Of a stretch of DNA of 64,000 nucleotides, positions 48,291 through 59,495 are shown piece after piece. Position 1 is the stretch's first letter; each line of letters begins with the position of its first letter. The notes beneath the pieces are model-generated. The model did no database searches, was not told the origin of the DNA, and was given only the letters and a program-made list of their open reading frames with translations. The stretch lies in assembly GCA_024138025.1 (NCBI GenBank), contig JAMXBD010000390.1, positions 806,001 to 870,000 on the forward strand, written 5' to 3'. Source of the DNA: Combretum micranthum. Its lineage: Eukaryota > Streptophyta > Magnoliopsida > Myrtales > Combretaceae. A program made the translations under genes and the position numbers.

Positions 48291-49700
48291 ATTTTCTTGT
48301 ACATACTCTTTCTTTTCAAAGGGAACTAATATTGATATGATACCGATAAAAAACTAACAGTTTTACTTATAAACTGGCCAAACCAAAACGATACTGAACC
48401 ATTATAGATTTGACACTGATAAATTACCGATATAGATAAAAATCCGGTAATCCAATCAGGCTGTTATGATAACAATAAAGTGAAATTGTTATACATCTAC
48501 ACTACTAATAATAGAAATGCCTTCATTGCTTTTTCAATGATGATCATATATTAGTGAGTTAGTTTTCTTTTTTCCAATAATTTATTGCATATATATACAT
48601 GTCTAGGGATGTAACCGGGTTGGGTTAATGATGGGTCATGTAATACCCGAACTCGACCCAGTTGGTTATAAGATCCATTAAAACCTTAAAAAAAAAAAAA
48701 AAAACTATAAGGTTTTTCCCATCGTTCTCAAAACCTACCCTATAGGGTTTTTCGCAAACTCGATGCTTGACCTATCTCAACGTAGTTAGAAGTTTATCAT
48801 TTTTTTTTATTGCAATGATGTAATTTCAACGATAAAACGTCAATTATATCACATATTATAATCAATACAAGAATTTTTTAAAAATTAGATATAAATTTCA
48901 TTTAATATAGAAATGAAATTTGTAATTAACTGTGTCCATACATATTATTATTAATTTTTTTGAAATTTTATTATATACTTCTGCTAGGTTGTGTTTTCTC
49001 ATCGAGTTACATATATGATCCAAAATCTCATGGGGTATTAATATGATGCCAAAAACCTGTCTCAAACCCTATATAAGGATTTATTGCATATATATACATG
49101 TCATTCAATATATAGAATACTATGTTTTGATTTATTTACTACTTATGACAATACAAGTACTCATATATGTAAATGCCCTATATTATTCATATAATCTAGA
49201 TAAAAGGTATATGATCAATGACCTATAGTACTTTGAAAATATAAAAACAATATAGATTTTATACTTTTACCATATAGTAGTAATACATTACTTAATCTAT
49301 CATATTATTATATTCTTGTATTTTTGCACATGATAATTATATAATCTATTAAGTGTGTACACTCATAATTCCCTAATCCCCGGAAAAAAATATTAAATAT
49401 ATATAATTAACTACAAATTATACTTTAATAGAATTGTCACTCTTATCCCTCCAATAGAAAATGCCTCTCATGGAATTGTCCTTCTATTTTCCTCTTCCTT
49501 AGGACACTGTCATGGTTTAAGCCCCCATAAATTTCAAACTCAAATCAACCTCTTGAAAAACCTCCATTTAATGATTACCTACTCTACTCTGCAGCCTAAA
49601 TGATTGCTTTTTGCACAGCTCCTAATATTGAACGACTCTGGATGGCCAGGATACTAGTTATATATGGTGGTGCAAAAGTTCTGCAAAACTAAACATTAAA
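48291..49700. other. Intergenic region with a 24-bp direct repeat
   Basis: No gene is seen. 48340-48460 has loose 'accgata' repeats. 48580-48603 and 49079-49102 are identical 24-bp repeats (core ttattgcatatatatacatg) flanking a 475-bp segment that starts TAGGGATGTAACCGGGTTGG and has GGGT/ACCC-rich ends, resembling a small hAT-type element. Confidence 0.45.
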
Positions 49701-49860
49701 AAGGGAGAAAATCCATTCATTGAAAAAAAAAAAAAGGGTATAAGCCTTGCAATACAAGGCCAGTTTTTCGATTGTATCCCTCAAAAGGTATTGATTCAAT
49801 CCATTATTGATTTTAGGAGTCCTGCACCTGTTATTTCATCACCCCTCTTAACGAAATAGA
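49701..49860 (-). other. Probable 3'UTR of the RING gene
   Basis: This is the sequence directly after the stop codon (49863-49861). No clear canonical AATAAA is visible close by, so the mRNA end is not fixed. Confidence 0.35.
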
Positions 49861-50931
49861 TTAAGAGCGAGCATAACGTACAGAGATCCTCCTCTGGATA
49901 AAACTCCTACAAGAAGGGCAATCCTTCATTCCTTGCTTCTCGTGAAGCTCATTACAGCTAGAGCAAACCACTTGATGAGCACACGGAAGAAAAACTACCG
50001 ACATTTCTTCAGTAAGACACATCACACACTCCCTTTCTCGTTTCACACCCATTCCAGATGGTTCCCAGAACTTTGACATAACCGATACAGGAGGAGCTTG
50101 AATCTCCTTATAAGTTACTTCATTTTTCGCATCCAGAAGCCTGCTGGCATAACTTCCATCGGCACCCCTCCGCAGAGCAGCAATTTTTGAGGAGTCAGTC
50201 TTGAGTCTCAACTGGGAGATCTCTTTCTCAAGCTTCTGAATCTCGTCTTTGTGCTTCTGCAAATTAGCTTCTGCTTTCAGTTGCATAAGCTCCTCCTTTG
50301 ATGTTGCAGAAGCATCAATCTGTTCCCTTTCTTTTCTCATTGAACTGGCCTGTGTCAATAAATCTTCCTTCATACGCTCCTCCTGCCTCCATCTTGCCTG
50401 TAATATTTTTCACTCTCAGTATATATCAAGTTATAATACTTGAAGTGCCTATTAATTAACATAAATGTGCATTTGTATATTGAATCTCTCAAATGAAAGA
50501 AATTTTATCAACAAACTTCTCTAATAAACGTTCTAAAAAGTACATAGCCTAGCAAACAGAAATCGCAACACCAAAAAGCTTTGTGACATATCCCCACACA
50601 TTTTCATCCATGTTTAGAATGTCCTCATAAGCTAGTCCATCGGTACATTATCTATAATTTTATAAGTGTGGGTCAGCATTACATAGAATTTATCCCAAGA
50701 TGACAATTCATTGGCAAATTACAAAATTTAAAACAAAGGAAGAGTGTGGTGTTTAAGTAAGTACAGAACAACATTATACTGGTGCAGGGAGGAAAAAAAA
50801 AAAAAAGCCCAAAACAGGATCGGTAATACCATGCAATGCAGCTCTCTCTTCAGCCCAAAAAAAGAAAAAAGTCAGTACAGAAAATCATTTCACCATAATT
50901 TTGCTTTCTTAAGGATTTATTATTTACTTTG

Positions 50932-50962
<31 letters not shown>

Positions 50963-53463
50963 GCAGCAGCAGTAGCTAAGCATATCGACACACTAGGAGA
51001 CTAAACCAATGAACTCATCCATTGAATGAGGATATATAAATCCATATCATTGATAAACTTTCTACATTGAGAAAGCCAAGAGACTATAAACAAGTCCAAG
51101 CTTAATAGTACTTATGCTAAACTACTAGTTGCAATGTCATAGATTAGATAATCAATAAAATTAAATGCTTGTTAGCACATACCTCAAGTTGATTTTTAGC
51201 ACAATTTATAAAAGTATCTTGTCTATCAAGATATATCAAATTGCCTGGCAACATTGATAAAGGAATGTAGAAAAATTTACAAATAAGATTAGATTCTTTT
51301 TAACGGATACCTCAAGCTGATTCTGAAGTTCTTTAGCCTGATCTACTTCCAGTATAAGCTGCCCCAATTTGCGTTTTTCAATCATTAGCTCTTCTTGGAA
51401 AGCTGTTTTTTGCTTCTCCCAGGATTGCAATTTTATCAATGTCTTCTTCTCCCTCTTTGATACTTCTTGACAGCTTGCAGCTGATTCAACAGCACGTAGT
51501 TTGGCAACTTCCATCTCTTGTCTCAATGCAGCATTCTCCACCTCAAGCCTTCGAACTGCAGAATTTGCTCGCTCTACTTGGCCACTAGCCTTACACAACG
51601 CATTTTCCATCTCCGAGAGCTTCTTCATAGTGCTCTCCTCCAAAGCTTGCTTCTCTTTCTTGAGGCGCTCAACTTCTTCTTTATCTTGCCTTAGCGTCTT
51701 CAGTTCAGCTTTGTCCTTGCTTAGCCTACGGGCAGCCTGCATTACTTTTTGATTTGCCCATTCAGTCCATTCATGCAGTTGATTTTGCAATTCTCGCACA
51801 CGAGGAACCAGTTTTAAAATCATTTCATCTTTCTTATCCTGAATTACCCACTGGCCAATTGGCTTATCATATGGAACTCCTGTATAACTACTATTAGTTT
51901 CCTTAGAACTAGAATTCATGGGTGCTGAAGAGCAATTGGGTTTCACAGGAAGTGAAAGAGTAAGCTCGGTATTTGCAATAGGGAAAGGAGAAGACATACT
52001 ACTACGTACAGGAAGAGTAGGCAGACTGTCTACTATAGATGATACTGCTAGACTGTTTGTTTGAGGCAGTTCGCTGAATGTAGGTGCAATTTCAGCATTA
52101 AACTCAGAAGGAGTTTGGGAACCAACAGATGATCGAGTATTATTGCCACTATTTTGAGGTACATCTTCTCCCATCGCTTGCCTCAACTTCATGGAAGCAG
52201 TTTTCAAACTAACAGTAGCAGATTCCGACACAGGTTTCAACTTCTTGTCCAGCAAACCACCTAAACTATTATGCAAGCCATTATGTTTTCCTCCCCTGGA
52301 CCCCCTAGACCCATATGTCCGCAAGTGTTTCTCCAGATGAAGAGACTTCTGACGAAGTGCATGTTCTCTACGGCTACTACCATGGACCTTTCTACTATTT
52401 TCAAGAGAATGGGATTGAGAGTTTCCTAAACATCAATGGGTTTATCACCATTTCCAAGCACAGAATTAGTGCTTGGTTTCTCTAATCCACTAGGTAATAG
52501 AGGACCATCACTCTTACTCATGTTGGAACTTGTAGCCATGGAAGGTTCCTGGAGCCGAGCATTTTGTGTGTGAGGTGGAGTGGGAACTGGATTGATAGGA
52601 TTTGGAAGATTTAATTCAGAACTTTTGCTTTCTGTTGTTGATTGAGGTTGACCAGTATTAGAGGAGCCCGGAGTTGAAGTCCCATCATTAACAAAACAAT
52701 TCAAAGACTCGCCATCCATTGCACATGCATGAGACACATTCATGTCACAAATTAATAAGCACCACATAGCATCACCAGTACTGAAAAAGGGTCTAACCTC
52801 TCGAAGGACACAAACCAATTCTGCCAATACATACTTCTCTAGTTGCTGTAAATCTGAAAAATAGTGCTCCCTGGGAAGGTCAATTTCTTGTCCATTCTTG
52901 AGAAAGGTTGTAGTATTATCCACAATATTCGACACAATATCCTTACGCCCATAATAAAGTCCTGATCTCAATACAGCCTTCATAGCAACCTCTTCTGTAT
53001 ACCCACATGCAACAATTTTCTTTATGGCACTTCTAAAAATGGTGTCTAAATTGCTCAATGCAAGTTCTTCCAACTGGCTTTCCGTAAGATCGCTCCAATC
53101 AATATCTTGAAACTCATCCCCTTCCAATTCTTCACTTTGTGGACTCGGTTCAACATCTGGTGTTGGACCAACACTGGACAATCCAAGATCAAGTTTTAAT
53201 CCATCGGATTGACTCTTATGTGCGTTACATAAATCACAAACCATGGTCTGACCCTGACCCTGTGTAATCTCAAACTTTTCAGCTGAAAATTCATAACTGG
53301 AAGAATCATTTTGAGGCAGCGACAAAATCTTTCCTGGGTCACCTAATGGAGATTCTGCCCTAAACTTTCTTTTATTCCTGATTGCTTTTTCTTGAAGGGT
53401 TGTAGGAGGAGACATTTGACAAGTATTACTGATGTTACAACTTTTTTCACTCATTGAAGCCAT
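49861..53463 (-). CDS. RF298: RF298/RF4-type RING E3 ubiquitin ligase, with an apparent frameshift
   Basis: This is the only host gene recognised. Coding exons are 53463-51311 and 50397-49861, joined across a 913-bp GT-AG intron (QLE|ARWRQ junction, phase 0). The start is MASMSEKSCN at 53463, 8 bases after a splice acceptor. The product of about 896 residues would exceed Arabidopsis RF298, about 814 as I recall. Features in order: the KRKFRAESPLGDP block near residue 35; a conserved helical domain (about 120-190, WSDLTESQLEELALSNLD, ACGYTEEVAMKAVLRSG); a further conserved block ending LLICDMNVSHACAMDG; a long coiled coil (about 550-800); and a C-terminal C3HC4 RING (about 842-881; CVMC, PCAHQVVCSSC, CPSC). 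RING proteins transfer ubiquitin from E2 to substrates; substrates of this family are not known to me. The reading frame shifts by one base near 52426-52433. If real, this truncates the protein after about 345 residues and removes coil and RING. Confidence 0.9.
50398..51310 (-). other. Coding intron of the RING gene
   Basis: Donor GAG|GTATCC (51311|51310) and acceptor ATTACAG (50400-50398) give a phase-0 join. It contains an AAT microsatellite (50938-50961) with adjacent AGC repeats, and at 51182-51206 a near-copy of the end of the upstream exon with its own GTATGT donor. Confidence 0.85.
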
Positions 53464-54070
53464 TCTTTTAGCTGCACAAATCACATGCACACATTAATAT
53501 TAATCAATTAATCCCAAGATTATTATGTATCAGCAACTTAACATCAAACTGCAATACCCAATTCAAAAGAACCCAAGAACCCATCTATTAAACTTCCATT
53601 TGCAATCTAAACAAGTTCGTAAAATCAACAATGCAAACAAACCAACCAACGTGGAATACAAATATCAAATAACAAGTTAAAATCGAACTCAAGCTCAAAC
53701 ACATACCTCTTATTGGCAAAACTGAATCTTGAAATGAATCAAAAATCTATCTGCAATAACAACAACAGGATTGTCAATCGTATATCATTAACTAAAAAGC
53801 GATCAAACATTAAGCCAAAAATACAAAATTCTAGAACGAAGAATTAAAAAAAAAAAAAATCGACTGACCATCGAGACATAAATCTAGCTATAAATAAAGA
53901 ACAGAACACTAATTAATCCAAAAAAATAAAATGACAAAAACAACATATAATCGACTGAAAATAATACCCATTTATAATCAAATCTAAATCAATAAAAAGA
54001 ACATACCAGATAGTGATTAATCTTAAAATATTGAAGAAATCAGAATAAGGATTAATTTTATCAATAGTCT
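53464..54070 (-). other. 5'UTR of the RING gene with two introns
   Basis: Inferred exons are 54007 to about 54065 (donor GTATGT, 54006-54001), 53750-53707 (acceptor ATTGCAG at 53753-53751, donor GTATGT at 53706-53701) and 53471-53464 (acceptor GTGCAG at 53474-53472). The pattern is supported by consensus sites only. Confidence 0.6.
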
Positions 54071-54092
54071 ATAAGATGATTCTCCGTCTTTT

Positions 54093-54102
54093 CCCTTTAT
54101 AT
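54093..54102 (-). promoter_or_regulatory. TATA box of the RING gene
   Basis: The minus strand reads TATATAAAGGG about 30 bases upstream of the inferred first exon, with alternating AT upstream. Confidence 0.5.
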
Positions 54103-54109
54103 ATGTATA

Positions 54110-54972
54110 TATATGGCTTTTTTTTTTTTTCCTTCGCTGCTGAAGAAGTGCAGCACAGAAGAAGAAGGTGTCTGTGTCCAAAAAAATGTGGTTTTCAGAA
54201 TTTTGTTTTATTTTTTTAATTTCCCTTTTACTGTATGTCCGTTTCTCTCTCTTGATTTTATATAGTGTATGGTATAGACCCGAGTTGTACAGAAAAAGTG
54301 ATTGGAATATTTACTTTTATAAATCGCTATGTATGGTAAATTATGATATTTTCCTTTTTCTTTTTCTTTTTTTTAATAGAATAATTGGAATTGGTATGGT
54401 GTGTACACTAATCAATATTGTCAAAACTAGACCAGACCGACCAGTTCGACTCAGTTCGATTGAAATTGGTCTTAGAAGCGGGTCGGTTACCTCTAATAAA
54501 TCGTTTTTCCTTGAACCAATGAGAATCGGATGATTCAACTAGTTCAACCAAGATCTTATTGACCCAATCGAGTCATTCAGGTTGCAATGCAACATGAAAA
54601 AAAGGGCTAAAAAATGAAAATGCTAAATATTGTTCTATGTCATCTCAAATAGTAAAACTTGATAGTGATAGCATTATTTCTCACCAATCGTTGTCCCCAT
54701 CAGAAATCCTTTCCTTCCTTCTTTTGAATCTCCGAAATCCAAACCACCATTGGCTCGCCACTTCCACCAACCACAACAAACCCCTAAATGGCTAGACCCA
54801 TTGACCCCAAACCTATAGTCTCGAACCCCTATACTGATACTGAGAGGGGTAATTTTTTTTCAATCTTGAAGTTGACAACACGACAAAGCTAATGGGTTAA
54901 CGTAGGAAGATGGCTTTCTGGACATCAATGTGTGTGTTGTTTCCATAGTGTTTATTAGCTAAAAATGGAGAA
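54110..54972. other. Intergenic region upstream of the RING gene
   Basis: No gene is seen. 54405-54580 has a 'tcaatattgtcaaaactaga' start followed by repeated GACC/GGTC and 'agttcaac' words, like the end of a small DNA transposon, but no matching end was found nearby. Confidence 0.4.
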
Positions 54973-54977
54973 CCCAG

Positions 54978-55988
54978 TGTTAGATTCAGATTAACCTTTT
55001 GTGAAAACTATCATATATAAAATCTTGGATCGTTCATGTTTGCTCATTAAGAATTAAACAGAATTAAGTGGAAACATACATGAATCCATAGCAAGCAATA
55101 ACTTTAAAGTGGTGTGGTTGATCTTCTAGATCAACACGTTTTTTCTGAGAGATACCTTTTGTTTTCTCTCTATACTCGCTGATGATGGGATTCAAAAGAG
55201 ACTAGAAAAATATTGTATGTGAGACCTGGGGACCATAACCACTATTTATAGAGATAACTCCATGTTATCTTTTGGCATTTCTATTTTAGCCCATCATAAA
55301 AATAGAAATTACCCATAAGGTCTATACACATAAAAGGGTCATACCCTATTAGATACATCAAAGCCTAAATACCCAAACCTTATTGATCACTCTTTGAAAC
55401 CCTAACCCTTAAAATATAGGGAAAACAACCCTATGTATAAAAAACGAAAGTAATTCTTAATGATCAAACATGTATTCTCTAATACCACTTGTTAGATCCA
55501 GATTAACCTTTTGTGAAAATCATCACATATGAAACCCTAGATCGTTCATGTTTGTTTATTAAGAATTAAACATAATTAAGTGGAAGTGTACCTGAATCCA
55601 TAGTAAGCAATGACTTTAGAGCGGTGTGGTTGGCCTTCCAGATCAACACTTTTTCTTTTTTTAGAGATACCTTTTGTTTTCTCTATGCACTCTCTGATGA
55701 TGGGATTCAAAAGAGACTAGAAAAATATTATACGTGTGACCTGGGAACCATAACCACTATTTATAAATATAACCCCATGTTATCTTTTGGTATTTCTATT
55801 TTAGCTCATCATAAAAATAGAAATCATCCATAAGGCCTCTACACATAAAATGATCATATCTTATTAGATACATTAAAGCTCAAATGCCCAAACCTTATTG
55901 ATCACTTATAATTGAGCTTAACTTAATGTGATAACCCGTAACACATAATTATTTCACATAAGGCCAACGTTGGATTAAGGATCCAACA
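54978..55988 (-). mobile_element. TRIM/SMART-like non-autonomous LTR element, 1011 bp
   Basis: The plus strand starts TGTTAGATTC and ends GGATCCAACA, with the exact 5-bp TSD cccag (54973-54977 and 55989-55993). Two copies of an LTR lie inside: 55490-55988 (499 bp) and 54978-55391, the latter matching about 414 bases and lacking its U3 start. Between them the minus strand has TGGTATTAGAG (55487-55477), a tRNA-Met PBS two bases from the 5' LTR. LTR promoters TATAAATA are present on the minus strand in both copies (near 55238 and 55758). There is no ORF. The LTR has no 5S-like sequence, so it is not Cassandra. Confidence 0.85.
55477..55487 (-). other. Primer binding site of the 1-kb element
   Basis: The minus strand reads TGGTATTAGAG, one change from TGGTATCAGAG. 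Confidence 0.75.
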
Positions 55989-55993
55989 CCCAG

Positions 55994-56254
55994 TTGCTAA
56001 AAAGATTTAATAACAGGAAAGAAAGAAAAAGTGAGAATGACTGGTAGTGTAATATTAGCTTGTTAAGAAAGGAAAATAAAATGGGGAAAGAAAGAGGCTG
56101 GATGATTTTTCTCTTTATATTATTATTATTATTATTATGGGAAAGAGTGATGGGATGAGGCTAACTTGGGAAGGATTCACACTTTTGAAGAGAAAATTAA
56201 AAAAATAATTTCAAAATTACATGAGCATTTAAAGAAAAGAAAAGAAGGTGTGTA
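55994..56254. other. Short spacer between the 1-kb element and T-D
   Basis: AT-rich sequence with a TTA microsatellite at about 56118-56137. No gene is seen. Confidence 0.5.
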
Positions 56255-59200
56255 TGTAAAACCCTGAAGTTTTGTGATCAATTAAAGCTTAAACCCTAAT
56301 TAGAAGTCAACTAGATCTCTAAAGTCAACAAAACCCTAGTCTATCGTAACCGTTCAGGTCCGACATCCCTGTTTAAGAAACCCTAGAAAAGTAAGAAAGA
56401 GTTTAGTGAGTAGAATAGTTCGTAATTATCTTAGGAAGCTTAAAAAAATCAGTTTAGTAAAACCGCGACTCGTTTTGAATCCGATCGGATATAGTTCTTG
56501 AAAAACGTGACCCGGGGCTCAAAATAGTAAAAATATTCTGAATATACCATTAGACTCGTAAAAATATAAGATTTTCAAAAATACCAATTTCATAATTTTT
56601 CGGTAGCTAAAAATATCAGATATCACATTTATACGCGTATTTTCTTACTACCGGTACTTAAATTGTCATGTCTGCTTTACATTATACTATTTACTACTAT
56701 TCTATACTATTTATCTATCTCTACTTTTTCTTACAACCTACTCTTACAACCCATACATCTATTTCTTACAATTTTTATTTCCAATACAACTGCACATCTT
56801 TCATATCTTACTTTTCATTTACAAAAATAAAAAAATAAAAAAATAAATTTCTCTCCCTCTCCCCTCTGCAATTTGCGCCAGCCCCCTCTCTCTCACCCTC
56901 CAATTTGTTCTATTTTCATTTATTTAATTAACATAATTAACCTCCCACATTTTCCTATAAATACCCCCTCTTCCTTCCACTTCTTTCACACCTTTCATAT
57001 ACTAAAGTTACTCTCCCAAAATACTACAAGAATTCTCTCCCAAGAGTTCTCTCAAGTTTAGTTCTTTTAGGTAATATTTCTTCAAGTCTTCTTTATGTTC
57101 ATTTACTTAGTATGAGCTTAGTGTGTGTTTTTTAAACCATGAAGGTTAAAGAAAGCAACAATGGGTTCATACTTTGTTTTTGTTCATGATCTAATTTCTT
57201 TATGTTGCTTTTATACATATAATTATCTAAATATATATATGTAGTTATATATATTTTTTAAAGCATATAAGCTCATTTGTTTTGCAATTTATTTACTTTC
57301 ATATTGTTTTTAAGACTAGTCTTTCTAGTCTTAGACTTGTCCTCATCAAATCAAAACATTTTCTTTTTCTTTTTGGAACTAGTCTTTTCTTAGTCCCGGG
57401 ATACCTTAATGAAGCTAAGGTTCCAGTACTTGATTTATTTCTTTACTAGCTTATTCTTTTAAGTTATTATGTTTCTTTATGTTTTCATAACTTTATGATT
57501 CATATTCATGCATGAACATAATGACTTTTGTCTCAACAAAATAAATGAGAAAAGGTTTTCTTAAAAAATTCTTTTCTAGAAATAAAAGTAGGAAGTAATT
57601 TTCTTAAACAAACTTTTCTAAGAAATCTAGAGGAGCTCATAAACATACATAGAGAGAACTTTTTGAAATAAACGAAGATTTTACAACAACTTCACTTTCT
57701 CATCAAATGATAGAAATTATTTTCATCAAAATAAAATGATCTCAAGAAACCAAGAAATTATTTCTCTAAATATAGAATTGTTATTACTTTCAAAAGTGTT
57801 GGAAACTAAACCTAGAAAATAAAATCATTTCTTAAGAATTTAAAGAGATCATGGAAATAAAATTTAGGAAAAGAAAAATACTCATTTGAAATAACTTAAG
57901 ATATTTTCAAAAGAGGAATATTTCAAAAATACTCACTTTCCAAAAATCCTTAAAAGACTTTACTTTTCTTGAGACAACTTCATTAACTTCATATATTCGA
58001 TATGAGTCAATTAATATGTGTATATACATTTCAAAAGTTTTACAGGCTATTAAAATACCTATCTCTTCAAAATGAGCTTTGGATAAAAGAAGGGAATCAA
58101 GTTTATAAAAATTCGTGGTGAATCTGTTCGCCACTTTTTCGAAACCCAAATGACTTAGTTTGATGAAAATAAGTTTAGAAAAAGATATATCTTTTCGAAT
58201 AGGTAGAAAACGGTATATTATATGCGAAATTCCGAATTAAAATGAGTAAGTTATGGCCATTTTAAGTTGGAATTTCCTCCTATACGATTTTACCACAATT
58301 TTAAGAAAAGTTTGGAATCTTCAAGAATATAAATTATATGAAAGACTCATTTTGGGTAGTTAATCTTATCTAGGTGAAGAAGGAACCGAGATCACTTTCT
58401 CGGAAGACTACTTCGATTAGGATCTACCGACATGGAGTGAGTTAATTCTTTACTAAGTTACATTTCCTTATTCGTGCTTGTAATTAGTAGCATTAGAAAT
58501 TAAGGAAAAGATAAAAGTATTGTGTGATTGAATTTATGATTGGTTGAATATAAGTTAAGAATATCGAAAGAGGAATTGATAATTAAATTGTGATTCTTGT
58601 ATTGATATGATGAATATCGTTTTTTATCGCCTTTGACTTGAACTCACATTATTTGGTTAAACTATATTGAAAATAATTCATGCATATCATATTAATGAGT
58701 CACATTTGTTTCACTACTTTTCTCATGTAGGGAAACGCAAAAGTTGAAGTGGTGGCTAGTAGGAGCCAGAAAATCTACATGGGCCAGTAAGAGCCGAAAA
58801 GTTTACGGGGCAAGCAGGAGCTAGCAAATTTGTAATTATTGATGGTCGTATGGGCCGATAACCTCCCAACTCCCGACATGGAGGGTGTAAAATCCATGCT
58901 ACACATGATTTCCGGTTAATCTTGTGTATTTTGTTTGTTCATATGTTTGTTGTATTCTCATATGATTGTTTAAATACTTGTTTGAGTTATGGAAATGTCT
59001 TGTAGATGGAATTATCTCACTAAGCTTGATTTGCTTATACCCCTATAGCTTTTTGTTACAGTATGATTACCTTTGGTTGGCACCAAGGAGCCCCGTATGC
59101 CAGGTACGAGCTTAAGCTACTAGGAGTTTTTGAGAGAAGTTATATGTATTTAGTTTTGAACATAGACTTTAAGAAAATCTCTATAGTAGGCTTATGTTAT

Positions 59201-59490
59201 AGTTATGATTACTTTGTTAATAATTTAGTTATAACAAGACTTTTAAGATGGGGGAATGCCCCTAAGATGATGTAAGGAATTATTAAATGAAGGTTTCATG
59301 TTGATTTGTATAAGTTCTTGCTTGCTTTTATTATCTACTTAAATGTAATACCCTTGTGAGTCTCCTACTATTTTGGAAGTACGTCTGGCATGTGATATCG
59401 AAGCTCTTGCATGACTAAGGTTATCATTCATTAGCTTTAATATTATATACGGCGGACTGCCACGTTTAAGGTATCCTCTGAGGCGTGATA
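56255..59490 (+). mobile_element. Solo-LTR-like unit T-D (3236 bp)
   Basis: It starts TGTAAAACCCTG and ends GGCGTGATA, with the exact TSD gtgta (56250-56254 and 59491-59495). A TATA box lies at 56956-56962. Splice-like sites are AG|GTAATA at 57071, acceptor ATCTAG at 58372-58373, donor GTGAGTTA at 58436 and acceptor TTACAG at 59060-59061. The second intron carries a short tandem block (about 58752-58838, unit near 28 bp with 'gggccagtaagagccg'). Confidence 0.85.
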
Positions 59491-59495
59491 GTGTA

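Noticed and set aside
51236..51310. Continuation of the large RING-gene exon past 51311
   Set aside because: This reads into the intron; the GTATCC donor and the phase-0 join to 50397 match the family protein.
54168..54533. 121-residue plus-strand ORF upstream of the RING gene
   Set aside because: It is Phe/Leu-rich from T-rich DNA and has no recognisable domain.
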